From Actinomycetes bacterium (GTDB lineage: Bacteria; Actinomycetota; Actinomycetes; Propionibacteriales; Propionibacteriaceae), in assembly GCA_023458095.1 (NCBI GenBank), contig JAEXAS010000021.1, positions 1-64,000 of the forward strand: DNA of 64,000 nucleotides, given 5' to 3'. Positions 50,284-59,058 of this stretch are shown here, one piece after another; the stretch's first letter is position 1, and each line of letters starts with the position of its first letter. The position numbers and the translations under genes are program-made. The notes beneath the pieces were generated by a model. That model ran no database searches. It had not been told where the DNA came from and worked only from the letters and a program-made list of their open reading frames with translations.

Positions 50284-51146
50284 GGTCGCGGGATCAGCAC
50301 CGAGGTCTTGGCCTTGTAGGCCTCATAGTCGGGTTGGCCGCCCCACTTGGCGTCGGCCTTGGTCTCCAGCAGGGGAATGCCGCTGACCTTGGTGATCAGC
50401 GCTGTCACGAAGACCGGCGAGGCCAGTGCCACCCATTGCCAGCCCTGAAGCACGGGGAGGGTGGCGATGGCCACGCCGATCCACAGCAGGATCTCGCCGA
50501 AGTAGTTCGGGTGACGTGACCATGACCAAACTCCGGTGTCGATGAACCGTCCGGCATTGGCCGGATCGGCCTTGAAGCCGGACTTCTGCAGATCGGCAAC
50601 CACTTCGAAGCCCAGCCCAATCAGCCACACGATCAATCCGATGACCGCGAAGGGATCGATGCCGACTCGGTGTTGGGCGGTGATCGCGATCCAGGCTGCG
50701 CCTGCTGTCATCGTCACCCACAGGCCTTGCAGGGTCCAAACCTGGCCGAACCGCAGGAAGGACTCCTTCAGCTCATCGAAGCGGTCATCGCCGCCCGAGC
50801 GCCGGACCCGACTGAACAAGAAAGCGCCAAGTCGGGCCGCCCACACCACCACCATCGCCGCCAGCATCCAACCGCGGGCGTCCATCGTCGGAGTGAGGAT
50901 CACGATCACGGCGGTCATACCGATGAAGGTGAGGCTTCCGGTTAGGTCGAAGAAGCGTTCGGTGCGGGCCCAGAATGACGGCACGAAGACAATCCACTGC
51001 ACCACAAAGGCCCCGACCACGGCGATGGCGAAGATGCCAATACCTGCGACGGAATAGCCTCCTTGGCTGCCGGCCCAGGCCATGCCTGCGCCGATCAAAC
51101 AGGCCGCGATCACGGCTACCAAAGCGCGACGATCTGATTCGGACAT
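50280..51146 (-). CDS. DUF1295 / steroid-5-alpha-reductase-like membrane protein
   Basis: The 288-residue protein has about seven hydrophobic segments and the family motif SGFKADPANAGRFIDTGVWSWSRHPNYFGEI, recorded as residues near 205-235, with RHPNYFGE as the hallmark. Members of DUF1295 and the methyltransferase/reductase group act on lipids, but no substrate is set for this one. ATG 51146 follows AGGAG on the minus strand. The longer form to 51341 crosses the divergent acyl-CoA synthetase start and was rejected. Confidence 0.88.
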   Translation of the reverse strand: MSESDRRALVAVIAACLIGAGMAWAGSQGGYSVAGIGIFAIAVVGAFVVQWIVFVPSFWARTERFFDLTGSLTFIGMTAVIVILTPTMDARGWMLAAMVVVWAARLGAFLFSRVRRSGGDDRFDELKESFLRFGQVWTLQGLWVTMTAGAAWIAITAQHRVGIDPFAVIGLIVWLIGLGFEVVADLQKSGFKADPANAGRFIDTGVWSWSRHPNYFGEILLWIGVAIATLPVLQGWQWVALASPVFVTALITKVSGIPLLETKADAKWGGQPDYEAYKAKTSVLIPRP

Positions 51147-51291
51147 GAATACTCCTGGGGTTTGGGTACCTCCACCATCCTGACCGGGGAATCCCTGACC
51201 GGTGGCTGATGTTGTTTCTACTGCCCACATTTGCTCACTCCCTGGTGGAAGCTCTGCTGAGCCTTTGCCAGAACCCACCCCAGGAGCCGGC

Positions 51292-53145
51292 ATGAAGGAG
51301 ATCACCAGTTCGGCGACCGTCGATCTGACCGGATACCGCAATGTGACCGACCTGCTCGTTCACCGACTGGCGGTAGCGCCCAACCACGCCGCCTTCGACG
51401 TGCCGATCGCGAATGGTTCGGCCTGGCGCACCGTCACCACCGCCGAGTTTGCCGAGGACGTCATGGCGACTGCGCGCGGCTTGATCGCCGCCGGGGTGGA
51501 ACCGGGAGAGTCCGTGGCGATCATGGCTCAGACCCGCTACGAGTGGGCGGTGTGCGATCTGGCGGTGTGGTACGCCGCGGGGGTGGTCGTCCCGATCTAC
51601 GACACCTCCGCGCGGTCGCAGGTCAGCGCCATCGTCGCCGATGCTGACGTCCAGGTCGCCATCGGTGGCAGCCGGGCCCAGACCGACCTGCTGCGGGCAG
51701 CGATGATCGAGCGCGGACATGCCGACCCATCGGTGTGGACGATGGACGCCTGCCCCGGCAGTGACCTGGCCGCGCTGACCGGACTCGGTCGGCGGATCTC
51801 ACCAGAGCAGGTGGAAGCTCGGCGTCGGCTGGCCGACTTGGACTCTTTGGCCACTATCGTCTACACCTCCGGAACCACCGCCGATCCCAAAGGTGCCAAC
51901 CTCACTCACCGCAACTTCGTGGGCCAGGTGCTCGGCGTCGCAGCCAGCTACGAGCAGATCGTCACCGACACCGGAAATACCGTGATCTTCCTGCCGCTAG
52001 CCCATGTGCTGGCTCGGGCGCTGCAACTGATCTGCATCGCCAAGGGCATGCGCATCGCCCATGTCGATCAACCCAAGCAGGCGGTCGCCTCGCTGAAGCG
52101 GCTCCGTCCGACCTTCCTGGTGGTGGTGCCGCGAGTCCTGCAAAAGACTGACGACGCCGCCGCTGAGAAGGCTGCGCGCGTGGGGCTGGGGCGTCTATGG
52201 CGGGCGGCACGAGGCGCCGCGATCCAGGCCGGCATTGATGCCGAGAATGCCGATGCGGGGTCCCCGCCGCATCGCGGGTGGCTCGCCACAGTGCGCTTCG
52301 CCCTGTTCGACCGGCTGTTCTATGCCTCGCTGCGCGCCCGGTTGGGCGGACGCATCGAGTACCTGCTGTGCGGAGCTGCCAGTCTGAACTCGGAACTCTC
52401 CTGGCTCTTCCGGGGCATGGGAGTACCAATCGTGGAGGGTTATGGGCTCACCGAGACCACCGCGCCGATCGTTGCCAACGTGCCCGGATCGATTCGGTCC
52501 GGCACTGTCGGGGTGCCCCTGCCCAGCAGCACGGTGCGCATCTCCGAGGCGGGTGAGGTGTTGGTTCGCGGTATCGGGGTCTTCGCTGGCTACCGGCGAG
52601 CCGAAGACAACATCGACGCTTTTGTCGACGGCTTCTTCCGAACGGGCGATCTGGGCACCCTCGACGACTCCGGACGGCTCACCTTGCGCGGCCGACTCAA
52701 GGACGTGATCGTCACCTCGGCAGGCAAGACGATTGCGCCGGCCTCCTGGGAGGCCGAGGTTGAGGCCGACCCGTTGATCGCTCACGCGGTGTTGGTCGGC
52801 GAAGGCAAGCCCTACCTGGGCGGCATCATTCTGCTCGATACCGAAATCGCGCGATCCTGGGCCGTCCGACACGGCGGCGATGCGCTGCCTGCGCCCGGCG
52901 TGGATGGCGAACCGCTAACGGTGAACGACGAAGGGTTGATCTCGGTTGTGAGTCGTGTCGTAGAGCAGGTCAATCAACGGTTCTCCCCTGCCGAGCAAGC
53001 TCGCCGGATCGTGGTGCTGCTGGCCGACCTCAGCGAGGCCGGTGGCCTGGTGACCCCGACCATGAAGTTGAAGAAGGCCGTCTTCACCGAGCGGGTCGGC
53101 GCCATCATCGACAGGCTCTACCTGGGTGGCGGCACCGTGGCCTGA
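51292..53145 (+). CDS. Long-chain acyl-CoA synthetase, AMP-forming
   Basis: The 617-residue ANL enzyme activates fatty acids to acyl-CoA through acyl-AMP. It has P-loop motif TIVYTSGTTADPKGA, the adenine-site motif EGYGLTETTAP, DGFFRTGDLG with the ribose-binding Asp, the hinge GRLKDVI and a C-terminal lysine motif TPTMKLKK. The overall pattern is the FadD15-like group. ATG 51292 follows CAGGAG. It is divergent from the DUF1295 gene, and the two may both serve lipid metabolism. Confidence 0.92.
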   Translation: MKEITSSATVDLTGYRNVTDLLVHRLAVAPNHAAFDVPIANGSAWRTVTTAEFAEDVMATARGLIAAGVEPGESVAIMAQTRYEWAVCDLAVWYAAGVVVPIYDTSARSQVSAIVADADVQVAIGGSRAQTDLLRAAMIERGHADPSVWTMDACPGSDLAALTGLGRRISPEQVEARRRLADLDSLATIVYTSGTTADPKGANLTHRNFVGQVLGVAASYEQIVTDTGNTVIFLPLAHVLARALQLICIAKGMRIAHVDQPKQAVASLKRLRPTFLVVVPRVLQKTDDAAAEKAARVGLGRLWRAARGAAIQAGIDAENADAGSPPHRGWLATVRFALFDRLFYASLRARLGGRIEYLLCGAASLNSELSWLFRGMGVPIVEGYGLTETTAPIVANVPGSIRSGTVGVPLPSSTVRISEAGEVLVRGIGVFAGYRRAEDNIDAFVDGFFRTGDLGTLDDSGRLTLRGRLKDVIVTSAGKTIAPASWEAEVEADPLIAHAVLVGEGKPYLGGIILLDTEIARSWAVRHGGDALPAPGVDGEPLTVNDEGLISVVSRVVEQVNQRFSPAEQARRIVVLLADLSEAGGLVTPTMKLKKAVFTERVGAIIDRLYLGGGTVA

Positions 53146-53297
53146 TCGCGCCTCGCCGGGACGCGGTCAGGTTAATGCAACCTCAAATAGGAGCCACTTC
53201 TCACAGCGGTCACCCAGGAAGGCTCACAGCGGACGCAAAGGCGACCCCCGAACTCTGGAAGTGCTCCAAGCTTTTCCAGACACGAGAGGGTGCTCCC

Positions 53298-53660
53298 ATG
53301 ACCTCCATTCCAGCCATTAAGAAGGCGCGCTATGCCGTCGCTGGCGTGATCGCCAGCGCCACCGTTGCCACCGGCGTTATCACCGGCGCGCTGCTCGGCT
53401 CAAACATGAGCAGCTCGGCATCGCCAGAGGTGAGTACGGATACCGGCACAGCCGACGGTCAAGGCCCGGTCACCAGTGGCTGGGACGATCACGACAACGA
53501 GTCCGACGAGGGTGGTGCAAACACCAATTCGGACAACACCGGATCGACGAACAGCGGATCGACCAACACCGGCTCAAGCTCCCAGTCCGGGGGCTTCAGT
53601 CCAGCGGGCGGAGTCGCCCCCGGGAGCGGGACCGGGCAAAGCAACACCCGGGGTTCCTGA
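53298..53660 (+). CDS. Small Ser/Asn/Gly-rich membrane or secreted protein
   Basis: The 120-residue protein has a hydrophobic segment at about residues 11-36 (YAVAGVIASATVATGVITGALLG) followed by a low-complexity Asp/Asn/Ser/Gly/Thr tail. ATG 53298 follows AGAGGG. The leader holds two direct copies of CTCACAGCGG (53200-53209 and 53223-53232). The tail should lie outside the membrane. It has no FMN-binding motif. Its place before the ApbE module suggests a link, but no function can be assigned. Confidence 0.65.
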   Translation: MTSIPAIKKARYAVAGVIASATVATGVITGALLGSNMSSSASPEVSTDTGTADGQGPVTSGWDDHDNESDEGGANTNSDNTGSTNSGSTNTGSSSQSGGFSPAGGVAPGSGTGQSNTRGS

Positions 53661-53792
53661 GGGAAGTCATGAAGATTGAAGGGCGGCTTTACTCCGATTT
53701 GAGGTTGGCCAGCCGCGCTTTCAGCACTCTTGTGAGTAACGAAGCGGGTGTGGGCACCCCGAGCCCCACCCCGAATCACAGGAGTGAACATC

Positions 53793-54155
53793 ATGGACAC
53801 CCCCGCAATCGCCAAGACCCGGGCCGTAGTCAGCGCCTTGTTGGCCACCGGAGCGATCGGCACCGTTGGTATCTCGGTCGCCTTGGCGAACAGTCAACTC
53901 GCCGAGGCGGAGACAGCATCGACCCCGGTCACCGAGACAACTCAGGCTGGCTCCCCAGACCCCACCGCTACCACCACTCCTGCCGCGCCGGCATCGAAGA
54001 AGGCCACCAAGCCCAAAGCCAAGAAGTCGACCCGCAAGCCGGTGGCTAAGGCGCCGGTTCGCAAGCCAGTCGTCAAAGCCAAGCCGAAGCCCGCTCCTAA
54101 ACCCGCTCCCAAACCCGTCAAAGCCCCGCCTCAGTCCAAATCGAAAGGATCCTGA
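53793..54155 (+). CDS. Small exported Lys/Pro/Ala-rich protein
   Basis: The 120-residue protein has a signal-like segment (residues 8-34, VVSALLATGAIGTVGISVAL), an Ala/Thr-rich stretch and a tail of repeated KPxPKP-type units (about 66-116), strongly basic and Pro-rich. ATG 53793 follows AGGAG. It ends 6 bases before apbE. The tail might span or bind the cell wall. No known domain is present, and it lacks the [ST]GA[ST] pattern that ApbE modifies. Confidence 0.65.
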   Translation: MDTPAIAKTRAVVSALLATGAIGTVGISVALANSQLAEAETASTPVTETTQAGSPDPTATTTPAAPASKKATKPKAKKSTRKPVAKAPVRKPVVKAKPKPAPKPAPKPVKAPPQSKSKGS

Positions 54156-54161
54156 CCCACC

Positions 54162-55148
54162 ATGAGCAGTTCCACCGCGGTTCTTGATCGCAGCAGTGCT
54201 CCGATCTCGGGAACATTCCGCGCCATCGGCACCAGCCACGAAATCCTGGTGGCCCGACCCGAGGCTCTTGCCCCGGCGCTGCGCTATGCCCAAGAACACC
54301 TCGCCGCGGTGGATGCTGCCTGCTCTCGATTCCGCAGTGACTCCGAGATCAGCCGGCTCGCTGACCTGGCCGCCGACGCCGACGCCTGGTGCTACGGCTC
54401 GCCGCTGCTGCTGGACTATCTTGCCGCCGCTCAACATGGCGCCCGAATCAGTGATGGCCTGGTTGACTTCACCGTCGGCACTGCCTTGGTGGATGCCGGC
54501 TACGACGCCGACCTCGACACCGTCGTTGCCCGGGATCACTTCCTGGTCGCCGACGTGGGCCAGGTGCCCGGCTGGCAACGAGTCACCGTCACCGGCTCGG
54601 GACGCATCAACGTTCCGCAAGGCACGCTGCTGGACTTCGGCGCCACCGCCAAGGCTCATGCCGCCGACATGATCGCGCGCACCCTGGCCATGCGTTTGCC
54701 CGGCGGATTCCTGGTGAACCTCGGGGGCGATATCGCCACCAGCGGCGAGACTCCGGCTGACGGCTGGAACATCGGCATCGAGGCCGCCGACGGCACTCTG
54801 CGTCAGGTGGTCGCCATCACCGATCAGGCCATCACCACCTCATCGACCCAGAAACGCATCTGGACCACCGACGCCGGCATTGCCAACCACATCATCGATC
54901 CGCGCACCGGACGCACCGTTGAACGGGTGTGGGGACAGGCCAGTTGTGTGGCCGCCACCGCGTTGGAAGCCAACACTGCCTCCACCGCAGCCTTAGTGCT
55001 CGGCACCGAAGCCCCCTATTGGCTGGCCGCCCACGGGATCGCCGCCCGCCTTGAACGTCTCGACGGCAGCGTCGTCACCGTCGCCGGTTGGCCCGACGAT
55101 GACGCCGCCGAATCACTATCCGCCGAAGACAAGGAGTCCCACCGATGA
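54162..55148 (+). CDS. apbE: ApbE-like FAD:protein FMN transferase
   Basis: ApbE moves FMN from FAD onto a Ser/Thr of an extracytoplasmic flavoprotein. The 328-residue protein has family motifs ACSRFRSDSEISRL, DFTVGTALVDAGYD, the FAD-binding DFGATAKAHAAD, FLVNLGGDIA and GIANHIIDPRTGR. There is no obvious lipobox or signal peptide, unusual because many ApbE proteins are exported lipoproteins. It starts a tight operon with a membrane cytochrome-like gene (ATGA overlap), a NuoF-like subunit and a ferredoxin. No FMN-binding target is encoded here. Confidence 0.88.
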   Translation: MSSSTAVLDRSSAPISGTFRAIGTSHEILVARPEALAPALRYAQEHLAAVDAACSRFRSDSEISRLADLAADADAWCYGSPLLLDYLAAAQHGARISDGLVDFTVGTALVDAGYDADLDTVVARDHFLVADVGQVPGWQRVTVTGSGRINVPQGTLLDFGATAKAHAADMIARTLAMRLPGGFLVNLGGDIATSGETPADGWNIGIEAADGTLRQVVAITDQAITTSSTQKRIWTTDAGIANHIIDPRTGRTVERVWGQASCVAATALEANTASTAALVLGTEAPYWLAAHGIAARLERLDGSVVTVAGWPDDDAAESLSAEDKESHR

Positions 55149-55711
55149 CGAGCGAAATGCTGTGGTACCTGTCGCGGGCCACCGGTGTGGTCAGCCTCGT
55201 GCTGCTCACCTTTGTGGTTGTGATCGGGATGGTCACCGCCGGACGCCGGCGTCCCCATGCTGATCGGGCCACCATGGCTGTCGGCGTGCACCGCTGGCTG
55301 TCCTTGGGCATGACGGTCTTCATCGCCACCCACATCATCACTGCGGTGGCCGAAGGCTACGTCGACATCAGTTGGCTGTCGGTGGTGGTGCCATTCACCT
55401 CTGGCTACGAGACGGTCTGGATCGGTTTCGGTGCCTTGGCCATCGACTTGATGGTGACCGTCATCGTGACCAGCCTGCTGCGACACCGCATCCCGGAGCG
55501 CCTGTGGCGTGGCATTCACTGGGTCTCCTATGGACTGTGGGTCTTCGCCGTGATCCACGGCTTCGCGCTCGGCACCGCGGACCAGCCCGTGCTGCAGGGC
55601 ATCACCCTCGCCTGCGGCGTGGTCGGTGGTCTCGCCGCGAGTTGGCGGGTCGCCTTCAGCCATCCCGACACCGATCGCCGTCAAGAAATCAAAGCTCAGG
55701 AGTGGGCATGA
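55145..55711 (+). CDS. Ferric-reductase-like heme membrane protein
   Basis: The 188-residue protein has about five transmembrane helices. The pattern of helix histidines (VHRWLSLG, THIITAVAEG, IHWVSYGLWVFAVIHGFALG) resembles the ferric reductase/MsrQ-type b-heme proteins. It should pass electrons across the membrane. Its start overlaps apbE by 4 bases and its stop overlaps the NuoF-like start. Heme axial pairs are inferred from position, not proven. Confidence 0.82.
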   Translation: MTSEMLWYLSRATGVVSLVLLTFVVVIGMVTAGRRRPHADRATMAVGVHRWLSLGMTVFIATHIITAVAEGYVDISWLSVVVPFTSGYETVWIGFGALAIDLMVTVIVTSLLRHRIPERLWRGIHWVSYGLWVFAVIHGFALGTADQPVLQGITLACGVVGGLAASWRVAFSHPDTDRRQEIKAQEWA

Positions 55712-56808
55712 CCAACATTCTCGAACTGATCAACGCCGCCGGCCTCACCGGACGCGGCGGAGCGGCGTTCCCCAGCGCGATCAAGATCAAAGCCGCCAAA
55801 GAGAACCGGGCCCGGCTCATCGTGAACGCCTGTGACGGCGAGATCGGTGCCGCCAAGGATGGCTGGGTGGTTGCCAACCACCTCAACGAACTGTTGGAGG
55901 GAGTGGCGCTCATCACCGAGGGTCGGGCCAAGCCGCTGTTCGCCGCACATCGCGATTCGACGACTGCTCGGCTGTTGGCTGCCGCCGGCCTGCAGGTGCT
56001 GGAAGTACCCGAACGCTATGTGTCCTCGGAGGAAACCTCACTGATCTCGCTGGCTCACGGCGGCACCGCCCGGCCTATGACCAAGAAGGCGCCCTTCGTC
56101 TTTGGCGGTCGAAACAGCGACGGTAAGCGCATTCGGCCCACCGTGGTTCTGAATGCCGAAACGGTGTGGCGGGTTAGCCAGATCAGCCGGCGGGGCGTGG
56201 ATTGGTTCCGCTCCTACGGCACCGATACCGAACCAGGTCCGCGCTTGATTGCGGTGGGTGGCTACCTGGGGACCCCCAGCATCATTGAAGCCGCCGCCGG
56301 GGTGCCAGTAATCGACCTGCTGAACCTGGCCGGCGGTCTGCCTCAGGACGCCCGCTTCGTGGGGATCGGTGGACTGGGCGGGGTGCTGCTCACCGCTGCC
56401 GAAGCCCGTACTGCGCGCTGGGACACCCCCACGATGAAGAGCTTCGGCGGAGGACTGGGGCCCGGGATCATCACCGTGTGGGATCCTCGCCAGGCCGCCG
56501 TCCACACCGCCGGTGCCATGATCGCCTACGGCGCCGGGGAGTCGGCTGGTCAGTGTGGGCCGTGCATGTTCGGATTGCCGGCGTTGTCGGCGGACTGGAA
56601 CTCCTTCGCCATGAACCCCAACCACGACACCCACCGGCGGTTGCAGAACCGTCTGCAGCTCTTCGGCGGTCGAGGCGCCTGCCATCACCCCGATGGTGTG
56701 GCCCGCTTCGCCACGTCGGTGTTGCGGGTGCTCGGCCCGGAACTGCTGAACTCCCACCCACACGTCGACAGCGGTCATCAACCCACGGAGGTGCTCAGCC
56801 ATGTCTGA
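55708..56808 (+). CDS. NuoF-like flavin/iron-sulfur protein
   Basis: The 366-residue protein resembles the NADH-binding NuoF/HoxF/RnfC class: GRGGAAFPSAIKIKAA (FMN/NADH site), IVNACDGEIGAAKDGW, the SLBB-like GGYLGTPS segment and a C-terminal cluster region SAGQCGPCMFGLPAL plus GACHHP that could hold an FeS cluster with Cys residues. The first two motifs are altered from true NuoF (for example DGEIG for DEGEP). It likely takes electrons from NAD(P)H or ferredoxin and gives them to the membrane subunit. It overlaps both neighbours. Confidence 0.8.
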   Translation: MTNILELINAAGLTGRGGAAFPSAIKIKAAKENRARLIVNACDGEIGAAKDGWVVANHLNELLEGVALITEGRAKPLFAAHRDSTTARLLAAAGLQVLEVPERYVSSEETSLISLAHGGTARPMTKKAPFVFGGRNSDGKRIRPTVVLNAETVWRVSQISRRGVDWFRSYGTDTEPGPRLIAVGGYLGTPSIIEAAAGVPVIDLLNLAGGLPQDARFVGIGGLGGVLLTAAEARTARWDTPTMKSFGGGLGPGIITVWDPRQAAVHTAGAMIAYGAGESAGQCGPCMFGLPALSADWNSFAMNPNHDTHRRLQNRLQLFGGRGACHHPDGVARFATSVLRVLGPELLNSHPHVDSGHQPTEVLSHV

Positions 56809-57010
56809 AACTCAAGCCGTTGATTCCCAGGCCCGCATCGGTGTGGATCGGGTGCTGTGCAGCGGTCATGGCATCTGTGCGCGCACTCTGCCTGGCGCCA
56901 TCGTGCTCGACGAATGGGGTTATCCCATTCTGGCTTCCGACACGGTGGAGCCGGGCGAGGCCAAGCTGGCTGTCAAGCTGTGTCCGGCTCGGGCTTTGTA
57001 CGTGCGCTGA
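56801..57010 (+). CDS. Small ferredoxin
   Basis: The 69-residue protein has CSGHGIC and a later CPARAL. These give three Cys plus a His in the CxxHxxC...CP order, usual in actinobacterial single-cluster ferredoxins. It overlaps the NuoF-like gene by 8 bases. It is probably an electron carrier for that protein. Its 3' end overlaps the convergent MFS gene by 38 bases. Confidence 0.85.
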   Translation: MSETQAVDSQARIGVDRVLCSGHGICARTLPGAIVLDEWGYPILASDTVEPGEAKLAVKLCPARALYVR

Positions 57011-58196
57011 ATGCCCGCAGGGCCGGCAAGGAGGCGAAGGCCAGCACCAGAGCCGCCAGGCCGAAGCCAGCCACCACCATGAAGGCTTCGGAGTAGCCGA
57101 CAAGGTCGATGACCGACCCACACACGCTGGAACCGGCGGCAGCGCCGATCCCGATTCCGGTGCCCATCCACGCTAGGCCCTCAGTGAGCTGCGATTCAGG
57201 CACCAACCGCCCGATCAGGCTGTTGCCATTGATGAGGGTCGGCGCCACCGTGACCCCGAAGAGCATGCCGACCAGGGCCAAGCTCACCGACGAATCAGCC
57301 AACAGCAGTGCCGCAGAAGCGGCGAACATCGCCACCACCAGGACGGCGAAACGCGCCCATAGCGCCGACTTCCACGCTCGGGCGCCGTAGGCGAATCCGG
57401 CGGCAGCCGAGGCCAGGGAGAACATGCCCAACACCACGCCAGCAGCAGCACGCTGATCCCAACTCGACGTTGCCGCCACCACCGTCACATCGATACCGCC
57501 GAACATGGCTCCGATCAGGAGGTTCACCGCAACGACGCCTGCCACGCCGGGCAAAAGCATCACCCGTCCGGGGCCTTGGCGCGGTTGGCCGACCACGGGA
57601 GGGTGAATGGGTGGCTCGGTCGAGCGCTGACTGTAGAACAACACCGCTCCCACCAGAGAGAGTGTGGCTGCGGCCACCAGACCGGCGGCGGGGTGAACGC
57701 CCACCGCCAAGGCGGTCGCGATGACCGGTCCGATCATGTAGGTGACTTCGTCCAGGGTGGACTCCAAGGCGAAGGCCGTGTGCAGCGTCGGGGAATCGTT
57801 GAGCAGGTTCTTCCAGCGTGCGCGCACCAAGGCGCCAGGTGAACCACCGGTGGCACCAGCCACGACGGTGGGCAAAAGCAGGGCCCATACCGGCCACTGC
57901 AGCACCGCGAAGCCGACGGACACCAGCAGCGCCAGGGCGGAGGTGATAGCAGCGGGAAACATCACTCGGCGTTGCCCGTAGCGGTCGACCAGATTCGACA
58001 GCAGGGCCGTCCCCACGCCCCACGACACGGCCCACACCGCCGTGAGAATGCCGGCCAACCGGTAGCTGTCGTACAACTCCGAGATCATCAATACGACGCC
58101 CAAACCGAGCATCGCCTGTCCCGATCGGGCCAGCAACCCGGCGGCGGAGAATCTCAGTGCGCCTGGGAGGGAAAGGATCTCCAGATATCTGCGCAC
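56973..58196 (-). CDS. MFS transporter
   Basis: The 407-residue protein has about 12 hydrophobic segments with the MFS-like loop NLVDRYGQRRVMFP between helices 2 and 3. It lacks a binding motif for a known substrate. It resembles drug-efflux-like MFS proteins. The start at 58196 gives normal length and lies 91 bases from the divergent ABC gene. It overlaps the ferredoxin gene on the other strand at its 3' end. Confidence 0.87.
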   Translation of the reverse strand: MRRYLEILSLPGALRFSAAGLLARSGQAMLGLGVVLMISELYDSYRLAGILTAVWAVSWGVGTALLSNLVDRYGQRRVMFPAAITSALALLVSVGFAVLQWPVWALLLPTVVAGATGGSPGALVRARWKNLLNDSPTLHTAFALESTLDEVTYMIGPVIATALAVGVHPAAGLVAAATLSLVGAVLFYSQRSTEPPIHPPVVGQPRQGPGRVMLLPGVAGVVAVNLLIGAMFGGIDVTVVAATSSWDQRAAAGVVLGMFSLASAAAGFAYGARAWKSALWARFAVLVVAMFAASAALLLADSSVSLALVGMLFGVTVAPTLINGNSLIGRLVPESQLTEGLAWMGTGIGIGAAAGSSVCGSVIDLVGYSEAFMVVAGFGLAALVLAFASLPALRAFSARTKPEPDTA

Positions 58197-58287
58197 TAGG
58201 TCATTCTCCCACGGGTAGCGCCACCTCTACCCACACTGACCAGCCAGCACCAATGGAAAGCGACCCCGGTCGGGCTTTGCTGGAGAC

Positions 58288-59058
58288 ATGAACTCCGCAC
58301 AGTCGAATCGACCCCCCATTCCACCAGCACCGCCGAACCCGGTGCCCATCCTCCAGGCCCGCGCACTGAGCAAGCTCTATGGGCAGCCTCCGGTCCAGAC
58401 CCGTGCGTTGGACGGCGTCGGGCTCGACATCCTGCCCGGCGAATCGGTGGCGATCATGGGGCCGTCCGGTTCGGGCAAGACCACTTTGCTGCACCTGCTC
58501 TCTGGAGTGCTGGCGCCCAGCGCCGGGACCGTGTGTTGGCACGGGGTGGACCTGCAGTCCCTCAGTGACGCCGACCGTACCCGGCTGCGTCGCTCGGATT
58601 TCGGCTTCGTCTTCCAGTCCGGTCAGCTGCTGCCCGAACTGCCCGCTGAGGAGAACGCCGCGCTGCCGCTGATGCTGGGCGGGATGTCCCGGGCGCAGGC
58701 CGTGGCAGCGGCCCGAGACCAATTGCGGCAGTTGGGCCTGGCCGGCCTGGAGCGGCGTCGACCCGGCGAGATGTCGGGCGGTCAGGCACAGAGAGTCGCC
58801 ATCGCCCGCGCCTTGGTCGGCCAACCCGGAGTGATCTTCGCCGACGAACCTACCGGTGCGCTGGATCACGCCACCGGCTGGGACGTCATGCGCGTGCTTC
58901 ACGATGCGTCCGCGGCCAACGGGGCGGCGCTGGTGGTGGTGACCCACAACCCCGAGGTGGCGCATTGGTGCTCTCGAACCATCACCATGGCTGATGGACG
59001 CATCTCCGCGGTGGCCAGCAGGCAACCGGCCGCGCCCCAGCCGGCGGTGCTGCGATGA
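58288..59058 (+). CDS. ABC ATPase of a LolD/FtsE-like exporter
   Basis: The 256-residue ATPase has Walker A GPSGSGKTT, signature MSGGQAQRVAIARAL (Met for Leu), Walker B VIFADEPTGALD and the H-loop in VVTHNPE. The N-terminus is Pro-rich. It overlaps the permease start (ATGA at 59055). The pair could be a peptide or antibiotic exporter of the BceAB type. No two-component genes are beside it. Confidence 0.9.
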   Translation: MNSAQSNRPPIPPAPPNPVPILQARALSKLYGQPPVQTRALDGVGLDILPGESVAIMGPSGSGKTTLLHLLSGVLAPSAGTVCWHGVDLQSLSDADRTRLRRSDFGFVFQSGQLLPELPAEENAALPLMLGGMSRAQAVAAARDQLRQLGLAGLERRRPGEMSGGQAQRVAIARALVGQPGVIFADEPTGALDHATGWDVMRVLHDASAANGAALVVVTHNPEVAHWCSRTITMADGRISAVASRQPAAPQPAVLR

